A stretch of DNA of 64,000 nucleotides from Edolisoma coerulescens (lineage: Eukaryota; Chordata; Aves; Passeriformes; Campephagidae). The notes beneath the pieces were generated by a model, which searched no databases, had not been told where the DNA came from, and was given only the letters and a program-made list of their open reading frames with translations. The stretch is taken from assembly GCA_013397115.1 (NCBI GenBank), contig VWZW01001018.1, forward strand, positions 310,248 through 374,247, given 5' to 3'. Numbering within the stretch: the first letter of the stretch is position 1; every line of letters begins with the position of its first letter. The translations under genes were made by a program, and so were the position numbers. Below, in pieces: positions 48,201-60,200 of this stretch.

Positions 48201-51200
48201 CACAAGCCTAGGTCTCACTCGAAAAATTCTTCTTAATTTCACTGTTGGAATATGTAAGGGCTATTTGCAATAAAAGAAAGATATAACATTTAAGATCATA
48301 TAATGTCAAGAATTGAAGTTATTAGTTATGCAAGTTGATTATTATACAATAACATAAAATATTTTAGACAAGAGCAGATCTTATCATTCTAGTGCTGTAT
48401 GCACTGGATAATTTTAAATATAGGATTTTTTTCATAATAAGAATATTGTGAAATGTTCTGGCATATTAAATGAAAGGAGATGGCAGACAGGGCTTTTTAC
48501 ACTAGGTCATAAATGCAATGACAACTTCTCACACAAGCTTAGGAAAGCTAACTCTACAATTCAAGAAATAATTAGGTATCCTGGAGAGATCACAGAACCA
48601 AACATAAACAGACTTTTCCATTCATTTCCTTCAAAATATCCTGTGGTGTTAAAATACCTATTACTTTAAAGCACTTTGCATAATTTCTAGAAGCTTTTTT
48701 ATGTTGAAAAAAAAGAAAGAAAGAAAGAAAGGAAAAATGCCCCCCAACTCTCCTTCATCTTACAACCCAGAAAATGCATTAAACTTCTATTTAATCACAA
48801 AATCCTGAACTCCATCTCTGACCTGGAATATTACTACATTTCTGATTCAGGAAAGACGAAGACTAAAATTATGATCAGCATTAGAAACTTGTATTCTCAT
48901 GTCATTGCCATAACAGTCACAGCTGCACAGAGATGAAACAAAGCCGTATAACCTTCAGAGAGTTAAAATCATGTAACAAACCTCTTAAGCACATCCAAAG
49001 TTCTGCTGGTCATACCAAATGGAAGAAAAATCTTCCATTTTATTTCAAATGCAGGAAAAAATCTTTTGTCAAATGCACACCAAATGCACTTTGTCAAACA
49101 CAATGCTTTTCTAAGGGGCTAAAAAAGGAGGTTAGTGTACAGACGACCAGAATACAAACGCAAAGTATTTCCTGTAAACATTGACATTATGTCTGTAAGG
49201 ACAGACTACTTCAAACTACGGGTCACCACTGCAAGATCTGCAGTGGTGTTTTAGCAAATAAGAGAAGAACTGGAACCCAAAGAATGAGGATTCCCATTGG
49301 GCCCTGGCATAACTAGAAGGACTGCAATGCTTCCTCCAAGTTATACCTGACTGAAATGGCCTTAGGATAGGTTATACAGTAAACTGGTTACTCATAGTTC
49401 TCTTCACAGTAAATGAAGAAAAAAGGCATTTTGAAATGTCCTCATGTAAACATTTAAAATGCAACACAAGTCATTAGAAGCACCTAGAAGCACCTACATT
49501 TTCCCCACAGCCTATGGGAAGGCTTCTGTAATAACTGGTTCAGGTGCTGACATCTGTAGTTGGTCAGATGAAATGTTCCTCTGTGCTGTAAGTCACTGCA
49601 GGCAGTAATCAGAGCAGAAGGCAGTCTGGCCATGTCCTCAGCCTACCTTTCTTATACAGCAGCCCTCTGTATAACAGTGAATAACCTCAGGCCACCCACA
49701 AACCAACAGGCATGCTGCCCTGGTTTTAACAAAAAGACAGCCAGAATCTATATGGTTTTACGCACTTTTAACACCCTTCAAAATCCGTACTTTTCCTAGA
49801 GGTGAAACTCTTAAGGAGGGAAAGTAGCCACTACAGTTCAGAGTGAGCTGGGACAGACGGGCTCGCACCCATGCAGGTGAACACCCCATGCCGCTAGGAA
49901 AAGGCACATGCAAAATGGTAGCTGTGAAATGGCAGCACGGCACTGCAAGCCTGAACACCACCAGGAGGCAGCCCTTCCACAGCTCCTGTGCTAGGCTCTG
50001 GTTACAACAAAATCTACCTTCCCTTTTCAAGGCGCGATTGCTGGACTCTCAATACATTTAAATGAAGGTTTAATGTCTCTCTCACAGTTCCGTTAGATCT
50101 ATATTCAGCCTTTGAATGTAACACATTAGAAAACCTTGCAGGGTTTACAGCAGACCTTCCTTTAGGTTGTCTGGGATGGTTTTCATCCTTACTGAAATTC
50201 TGAAGATTTGATTCTTTTGTGGAATTCTCACAAACAAGCAGTTACAGAATGCATTTGCATGCTAAGACAGTTTCACTGGCTTATTGATTTCCTGTTCATC
50301 AATTGAGTGGAACAATAAGAATGAGAATACATCATCAGGTAATTTGCATTTCACTTTGTTGCCCAGATAATTGAAACACTAATTAGAATCACTTGAGAGG
50401 TAATCCACAGCATATATCGTAATAACCCTTTTCTACTTAAAAAACTTATTTTAATAATATTTGTCATAGCACTACCATAGAGAATTAAATCTGTTCAGAA
50501 TAAAGAAGAATAAACAAAGTACATTTTGGTTTCTTAAGAACTTCATATTCGAAGGTTTTTGCAAAATGTAACCCATTTATCAGTTACATACTTATGAGAC
50601 TTTAACTTAGCAATTTTTTGTCATGCAAAATCTCGGAGGAAATATTCATTAAGTTCAAGGATATATCCACAGAAGCATCAACAGGACTCTCTGACCCTCA
50701 ATACAGTATTGAAAAGCATCCAAGGATGTAAACTAATATTTGATAGAAGAGTAAATATACGAGTAACTTTCTCTAAGATTTTAAATGTACTATTGCAACT
50801 TTGCCAGAGCAATAATTAAATTGTACTGCTCAGGATAATGGTAAGAGGTAGATGTAGCATGAAATGTTCCCTCCTCTTAATGATGCCATGCTTTGGGCAC
50901 AAGCAACAATCCAGTAGCTGTCATTCTCTTCAAAATCGATACTTGTGGCCAAGTCTAGAGGACAGAGACCTTTCATTCTGACTGTGTCTACAGTGTTAGC
51001 CAAAGTCCATGACAGCTTTGGTACACGAGCTCCATAACAAATCCATTTTTTACCCAGGTTACTGTCTACACTGCTTAGGAGAAGCCAACATCGTGGTATC
51101 TGCTGACATCCAGAGGTCTATCATGCCCAAAAGTCAAAGAAAGTTGGTTTTGGAGGTGGAGGGGTAAAAGAAGAGGTATCAGACAAGAATCTGGCCATGT

Positions 51201-54200
51201 CATTTAGGAAGACAGGGCTGGCTACTAGGAGCAGTGAAGAGGCTTGGAGCTTATCAAGTTTGACTGGGATATGTAGCCTGCAGGCATGAGAGGCAAAGTG
51301 TTACCATGGTACAAACCATGCTGCAGAACTGGGCAGGGTCAAAGAGTTCTGTCACATTCATCTAGAGGCTTAGGCTTACAGGATAAAAAGCGCCTGGCAA
51401 GATGGAAATGCACTTTGTCCTTTTGACTCTGCTCTAAACTCTGTAGTGCTAACTAACCCCCTTAGCTGTACCTTAAATGTAAACTATGACACCACTTGTG
51501 GAACATGTCTGACATCATATGTAAGAAACATGCCCACTAATTCCTAAACATATCATATAAACTGAGACAAGGACATTTCATCCTACCACACTAACATTAC
51601 CAACAACAGAAAGTGACCCATTATTTCAGTTGCAGTCATGTAAAAAGAATATGAGACAGAAAAGCTACATTTTAGTCATAGTGTTAGGGTAACCGAACTT
51701 TCGCTTCAGCATAGGCAGGACAAACATACCTTTAAAGACCAGAAAATTATTTAGCTGAAAGTAACTTAAGATTCTGAAAACAGCATTCTCCTCTGACTTT
51801 AGGCTGTGTGACATTTGAGTGCTAAATCTAAGGTAATCTCCAGGTTTTCTCTTTATAGCGAGACAAAGGTGCTTCCAGAGAGGAAGTCAGCCCAACTGCC
51901 CAGGGCACCTCAGGAGTCTCTCAGAGGGGCTATGGTACCAAATCTTAGGCAGCTGGATATTTAGCCTCTGTTGCTAATGTTGGGAAAACCTGTATTACTT
52001 CCTAATTACAAAACAACATACACAAATTCTGGCCTTCATATACATCAAGTCTGCTCGATTTGATAGACACATATTGAGCTTTAAGTGGTTACTTCAATAT
52101 TACAAGCTCACTGCAAAACCATAGGGTGCAATACAGGCTCTCCAAATGTTAGCAATTTATAGGTTAAGTAGCTGAAGAAAAGCAAGGGATGAAAAAGCAG
52201 AGGCAGGGGTCAGTATTTTTTGCAGACACTAAATTAGATTACTAAATCTCAGGAAATATGAAAGAAAATGGTTAAGCAGCTTAGGGAGCATGACTAAATT
52301 CCACTGATTAGGAATGGCATTCCCATATTTGAGAATTCCTTCCTTTGGGCCACCTGCCATGATGACTGACTCAGAAAGGTTTAAATCACAAATGAGTTTG
52401 GTAATTACTTGGATTGGTTAGACTAATGTGAAGCAAACATAAGGTTAACCAACAAAACAATTAGAGCGGGGTGGAGAATATGTTTCATTTAGAAATGACA
52501 GGCAAAATTTCCGTGTTGCTCCAGTTGTTTTTCCGGTTTACTGAACACATGAATAGTAGAAGTTGTTTTATTCCCCTACCCACAGAGATGCCAGTTGACA
52601 TTTTTTAAGGAAAAGCAACAATAGACTAAAATGATACTTTTTAAAGCCAGTGTCTCCTAGGGATATTTGTCAGAGGTGAGGGAAAAGAGTCTCCTAACAT
52701 ATGAGTTTGCCATGAGTTCTTAATTAGAGCTAGTAATCTTGTTTTCAAATATTTAGTATCTTCCCTGTGAAACTGTAAATATTTACAGACTCACAAAAGG
52801 CCAAAATTTGAATCTGCTGTTTAGTAACAACATCTTTCCAACTACATTCCAACAGTTGTTTAACAACAAAAATACACTGAAATACCGTGATTTATGCCAG
52901 AGGACAGTACAGAAGTAGTATTTGTCCCACACAGCCACTGATGATAGTGCTCCCTTGTGTAACTTTTCAAAAAACTACACACTAGTTGAAGTGAAAAATT
53001 TCTCTTAAAAAATGCCTTTTGCAAGAAGCTCAAAAGTCACATGATTTATAAATATAACACAAATGTAGTCATGTTGTTTTTCCCTAATGCAAATACCAGC
53101 CTGCTGGCTGTATTAGCAGAGTCAGCCTTGTTATCCCCCCACAAACCTTCACCAGATGTCCTTTCCTCTGGGGTTCTGGCCCTCCTGAGCCACCAGCCAT
53201 GCTGTCTTACCCAGTCACAATGCAAAGAACATGGGTAAATGAAACAGGGAAGTGAAGAGGATCTCATGTGGCTGTTGCTGCGCAACCAATACATTCAGGG
53301 GTTGAAATTCCCTGTATCCTGCAAAATATCAAGGTTTTTTCTTCCTCCAAGGAATAAGCCCAAGCCCTCTTGACTTCTACCTGAGTCTTCTATAGCAAGA
53401 ATGAAATGGAACAAAGGGGTAAAGGAGAAAGAAAAGAACTGAAGTGAGTGCTAAAGTGGATAATTCAAAATAAGAAGAAATAGGCCAAGAAAAATACCAG
53501 AAAAATAACCATAAATTCCTCAGGCTTTGAAAGTGTTTGGTTATGTAACTTTGGTCAAAAACAATCAAGTCTTAAACTGTGAGAAAACTTCAAAATAGGA
53601 AAGTAAAAAAAAAGAAAAATTCTCTTTAGAACAATTATAATTGAATTATAATTGCTTTACTTGATTTATTGCCAAATAGTCTAGTTTTAGAAGTTTGAAA
53701 ATCATGGCACATAGAATTATTTAATTCGCAGATTACTTTTTTTTCCTAGAAATGTAAGGGCAGAATCCTAACAGCTGAAGTTCAAATGTATCTGCTACAT
53801 GTACATGCTGCAGAAGAAAGAGAAAACACTCTTTATTCTCCCCTGGAAATAAATATTGACTCAGCTTAGACCAAAGCTCTCTGAAGCTCAGTAGTTCAAC
53901 CCTGTGTCCTTCCTAAACAAAAAAACCCTCATCATCCCCCTTTTGGGGGTAAATGTAAAGTGTTCCTCATAAAAAAAATAGAAAGTTATTCCAGTCGTGT
54001 GCTGCCTGTGGCCTCAAGCTGATGGGAGCCAACGCAGTTATTATCCAAGGCTCTCTATAGCGTTAAGGGAACTACAGATGAGAAGAAGATTAGTGTTTGC
54101 TGCACCACATACAAACTTACTTTATAATCAATAATTTACTTCCTTTCTTCTTGTCTTATTGACCAAAAGCTTTTTTTTTCCATGCTTTGGTTCTAATGTT

Positions 54201-57200
54201 TACATGTTTTCCAAAATGAGTGCATTTTGTAAACACGGCGAAAATAAAGGCAAGGAATCCAGATGTCTTGCTGGTCTCTAGAGTGATAAAAGGAAAAATC
54301 ACTGTATTTAATCTGCATTAAGTATTTCTGTCCACCTACAGGGTTACTAATAATTAACCTTGTGTGTCAACCCCTGTTCTACAGACTGCTGATTTTGTAA
54401 ATTCTTGTTCACATTGAAAGGATTAAAAGAATAGTTCAGCAGATTACCGTGCATTATCACAGTGGGCAATTACTTTGGTCTGATTCAATTATAATTCTTG
54501 TTCCTGTCACAAGTGTACAGTATCGGCCCACGAACAGGGCTGAAAACTTTTTCTAGTGTACCCAACTCTTTTAAACACAAAGAACAAAAATAAATGTTTG
54601 CAAGTTGGGTATTTGGGAGGTTGAAGAGAGTTGTAATCCGTCCTAGTAAATGCTCTTATAATCCCATTTTTGTATCATCCTTAGGCAGCTGTGGACACAG
54701 CAGCCATGCAAAGACTGCCCAAAATAAATGTGATCTGGTGAATTAATGCATCTAGCCCATGATAGCAAAACCACAGGAAAAAAACAGAAGAAAATGGAAT
54801 CTGTTACTTGGCTGAGTGCTGGCATATGTTTAAGGAGCTAATTCAGAGAAGATATTCCTGACCCTTACAAATATATCACAGACAGTAGTTCACTAAACCC
54901 GGTATGAAACCCTACAACTGCAGGAGCAAAACCTGTGTCATTGTTACATAGCAGAAGCTCAGAAAATTCCAGGAAACTATCCCTAGGGTATCAGTGGCAA
55001 GAGGGAAGCCTGAAAAAGCAATTGCTTACAGAGCCTGAAGCCTGGTTAATGTCATCAGAGTGAATGTTTGTACGTTAAAATTTTCTTCAAATCACTGACC
55101 CTCTCATCCCCCTCCATCCAGGACGATTAACAGCACAGGGAAATTAGATCAGCCTTAGGCACCTTCAAACCGTGTCAGGTCCCCTCTAGAGAGAATCAGA
55201 AAGCAGTACCCAACCCTCTCCAGTATCCAGCTGTCCTTTGCCTTCAAAACTGAGCCTTAACAAACGCCATCAGTTCACTTTTCTTAGCAGATTTATTTCC
55301 TGCAGCAAGCTACCTGCCCAGCAGCAAATTTCTCCAGTCTTCCAAATCTTTCTAGTGTCAAGGAAAATCTCCAGGGGAAGAAATTGCAGCATCAGTGTTT
55401 CCATTTAAAGATAAATTCTATTCTTCACACCACTATATCTAGTTCATAATACCAACCAGAGTGTTGCAGTGGAAGAATAGGAGTTTGCTTCCAGCTTTCT
55501 GTCACAAACCACACTTATTGCCTCTGTTTTGGCTTTTACTCAGCATATTTAAATACAAAGACAAGAAGAATATAAACAAAGGTTAAAAATTTAACTTTTC
55601 ATCAAAGCCAAAAACAATCATAGGACATTATTGGACATATATAGGACATCCTCTTGGTAAAGAAGATAAAGAACTAGTATTTACCTCAAAACTTGGAACT
55701 TATGATAAATAATAATTTTACCTTGTGGACAGCTTCAGTAACCCTAACTTGGGATACTGCAATTTTACAGATGTTGATTAGAAATTCATTCCGTACTTAC
55801 TGGTGGTCCCCGGGGTCCTGTTGGACCTGCTTCTCCCTCTGGCCCCTGTTGACCCTGTTTTGGGGAACAAATTTGAAATGCAACAAATTTGAAAAGTGGT
55901 TTTTTTTACACATTGTTCTAGATCTTTTGTATAAGATTAATGGTTTTACCTGTTTACCAGGATTCCCCATTAACCCTGGCACCCCAGGAGGACCTCTATT
56001 ACCCTGTTGGACAAAGATGAAAAATATTAGCTGAGCCAATGGTTTTCTACTCCATTTTAAAATAAAAAATTAAAACAAGGAAAACAACAAGATCTAAAAT
56101 AATCAGCCTGTGTTAATTTTTCAACTTCGGCCTGACTTTCGGTATTCTTTTAACTTTGACCAAACCCCTTCCATCTAATTTTTCAAAAGTCAGATTTCAG
56201 TTCCTTTGCTGCTTATGTGCTGACAAATCCCAAATATATTTGATTGCTGCTTTCAAATCACAGAAGGCAATATCACCCCATGTAATTTCAGACAAAAATA
56301 ATGTCTCAGTCTAGTTTTCTTTTTCAATTACTTACAACTAAACTCAAACATCATTGTCTGAAACATTCCACAGTCTCAATCTTACAACAATTTTTTTAAC
56401 TAAATTGGAATTGATGCTGCAATTTGGTGCTACCTAAATAGAAATAACAACCTCTGTGATTGAATCAGCTTAGGGTGGCTAAGAATACCATTCTTATTAC
56501 AAGATCATTCATTTCAGGCTGTAGTGAGGTAGGTATGTCACAAGCTTCCTCTAGCAATGATTTCCACAAATTTAAAATAAATAGCCTTTTTTAGGTATTA
56601 TTTAATGCCTAGAATAATGAAAATCATGTAGCACAAGAATCATGAAAATGCACAGGCCAAAGTTGACTAGAAAATACATTTAATTCCTTCAGCCTAAGCC
56701 TTGTCTCTTAACACAAGAGAAAGTTGGTAAAATTTCAGTGAATACTTTAGAACCTGATAAGCACAAATACAGTATTATAAGAGAGACAATGCTCAAGGTG
56801 TTTTACCTTTGGGCCAGGAATACCTTTCATACCTGGAGAGCCTGGTAAACCCTGAAAGAAAAAAGATTTTTTACATTTTTTTGTTGTTAAGGGGATTAAA
56901 AATGATGTAAAAAACCATCTTTCTCACGCTTGAGTATTTCTAATCTTTTTACTTGATATTGAAGCACTTTCATTCAATAAGGTACCAAGCTTGAATTCTT
57001 TCTGTTTACAAAGTAACAAATAAGGAGTATTATTCTTACTTCACAAATTGCAAAGGAGCATGGATAAGTGAGAAGTTGTGACTTTTTCTGTCTTAGACTA
57101 GAAATACATGCTTGTCCCAGGTGCTGAGACTGGAGGTGCAGAGTTGAACAGATGCCGTTGGACATTTTTCATTCCCTCCTCACTTCTCTGCAACAGCTCA

Positions 57201-60200
57201 CAGCAAGTATGCTTTTACCAAATTGTCTTCCAAGCTTAAGAGTTCACTTAGTATTACAAATTTATGTCCAGTTCTGTTTTAAAACATCTCCTTCACTATT
57301 CCTCACAGCACTTACTCCTATAGCAAAGTGTTTTAAAGAGGTTTCTATTTAGCCTTTGACAATTTGCACAGTTTTCAAACTCAGTTAATTGCACAAGGAT
57401 TGCCTTCTGAAAGAGCCCATAAAGCACTACTGATTCCCTGTAAGTTCACCACAGGGGACACACCAGAGACCTCCAACCCACCCACAGAAAGAAGCATGAG
57501 CGTGATGCATTCCAGATGTTCTGAGCCAGCAGAGTATCAAAGGATGACTGTTCAAGTAAGGTATGCCAGACCAGCAGCTCAGCTTTTCCTGCTCAGCCTG
57601 GAAATAGTCTGACCCTAGTCAGACAATGAAATCAGCCCTAATCGTGGGTCACACCATCGTGTCCACGGGGTCTCAGACAGGACAAACGCTAGGAGAGTCA
57701 CATCCTGGCCACAAATGTTTTGTGAGGCCAAGTTCCTCACAATGGCATCATAAGGGGATCTAGACTTCTGTGCAAAGGTTTTGCATACACATAGCAGAAT
57801 TTCCCCTTGCATTACACATACTCTGCCCTGGGCCTTTTGCTTAGATTTTCACTTGAATTACTCCAGTATCAGAGTCAAATTAACCTATACAAAAATTAAC
57901 CTTTCTATGATTTGAACTAAGCCTACCATTCAAAGGTAAAATACTTGATACTTACTGGCAACCCCTGGAGCCCTGTATCACCTGGAGCTCCAGGTTTTCC
58001 CGGTTCACCCTGTAAAACATTTTAAGTTGTAATTTATGCAAATCAAACATGAAGGAGTGTTTTATTTCTGGAACACAGAGTTGACATACTTTTGGATCTA
58101 TAGTACAGGAATGTTAATTAAATTACCCGAATAATGTGCATAAAGCCACGAGCAGCAGCCACAAATGAGTGAACAAATCTAGGTCACTACCAAAGTTCAG
58201 ACATATGCCAATTGTGCCTTACTTTAGCTCCAGGCATTCCAGGGATCCCTTCACGGCCATCAACTCCTGGTAAGCCCTTGAAAAAAGAAAACAGAAATTA
58301 ATGTAACTTTGAAGAGATTTTGCCCAAGCACTAATATACAAATTAACATCACATGAAGCAAATAAAGGAATTAAATATACGTACAGGCTCTCCTTTAGGC
58401 CCAGGGAGGCCATTTATTCCTCTTGCACCTTGAGGACCCTGAGAATAATAATATTTTAAAATTAAGCTAAAGACATTGAAATGACAGATTAAAAGAATGT
58501 CAATGCATACTCATTCAGACATACATTATTTTGAGAGCACCAGTTATGCACTGTTTATATGCTATTAAGTAACTAATATTTACAAGTCAGCAAGAGTCAA
58601 AATTTGTCTCACCCTTTCTCCCTTCGGACCTGCCTCTCCTGGAGGACCTCTCTGTCCTTGATCTCCCTATAGAAAAAAAAAATATTTTAGAAATAAAACC
58701 AGAATAAATTTCATTGTATTTTTTAGCTAACACTCTCAGAAAATCAACATTTGGTGAAAGTAGATATCTCAAAATCACACTATATTTAAAATTGTGGTTT
58801 CTTAAAACTGCAGCATTTTAAAAAACAGAGCTCAAGACACCACCTGGGATTTCAGGAGTGTCTAAGCAAAGGATGCTGCAATTTTTGTTTAACACAGAGT
58901 TACTGGCTATTCCAAGCAGAAATTCCAGCTATAGAGGTGGGGAGCAAGGAAGAATTTAAGAAAAAACCCAAACAAACAAACAAAAATACCCCAATCAAAA
59001 AAACCACACACACACTAAAAACCTCCAACAAAAATAGTACAAATTACCCTCTATAGGTTTTGTTTCAGTTTGATACCTGAAAAATTCCAAGCCACCCTAA
59101 TGCACAGTAGGACTCAGAAGGAAGAGGTAACCATAACATACTAAGAAGTTAAAATGGGTTCATCTACCTCAAATTTTTTGGGAGCATTAAGACATTATAG
59201 ACTTGATAGCACTGTAATATCATTTATTCACCTGTGGGGAATTAATAGAATTGAATTAATCAGAAGCTTTTTTGATTCACAGCCACAAAGTTCCACTAAC
59301 AGGGAAGTGTTTGGATAACCTACACTCTACTTACAGGTGCACCAGGAAGACCTTGGGGACCAGGATCACCATCAAGACCACGAGCTCCCTACAAAACAAA
59401 GAGGTAACTCAGGATATTAAAGTGAACTGCTAGAGCACTAACAACTTATGTGTCCTCCTGCTTTGCTAGGAGCTGTAAATTCTCTACAGATGAGGGGGTT
59501 TATAGCTCCAATTAAAAAAAAAAAAAAGAGACAAACAATTTTCTTCACCTATCTTGTTTTTTTAATGGAGATATGAAAGCAAATATGTTTTAAACCATGA
59601 AAAAATATCAGTCAAAAAACAACATTCAGATCATTCTCTAAAAAATCTAGGAAGGAGGTAGACCTTCACATGATACTTTGAAAAATCTCTGTGTCTGTTT
59701 TCAATAATACTATATCCTTCACCACATAATAGAATAACATCAAAATATGCAGAGAAATCATCAAGTGCAGTGCAGCTATTTTTATCACATATGTTTCAAG
59801 GAAACAATGCACTCACTACCCTGTAAATAAATCTAAACGAAGAGAAAAAAAAAGTTTTAAAAAATATTTAGAGAGAACATGGAACTCCTTTGTCAAACAG
59901 ATGAAGTAAATACTTCAAGTAGAGAAAACATTACAGAAAATGTAGGCAAATAACTACGAAGAATTAGAACACACAAAGGCCAGAAAAGCGAAGTAAGACA
60001 GTAATAACTTAGCAAACACATCCAAGAGGTTAGGAAGGATCATTCATGAGAAGATTCATAATCAGGAGAAATTTGATGTTGTCTCCAAAGACAGATGATC
60101 ACAAGATTTATGTGATTTGACTTCTGGAGAAGAAAACAATGGCAGGATTCCTACATTCTACTCCTTTCAGAAATTTTTACCATATAGATTGAGCAAGATC

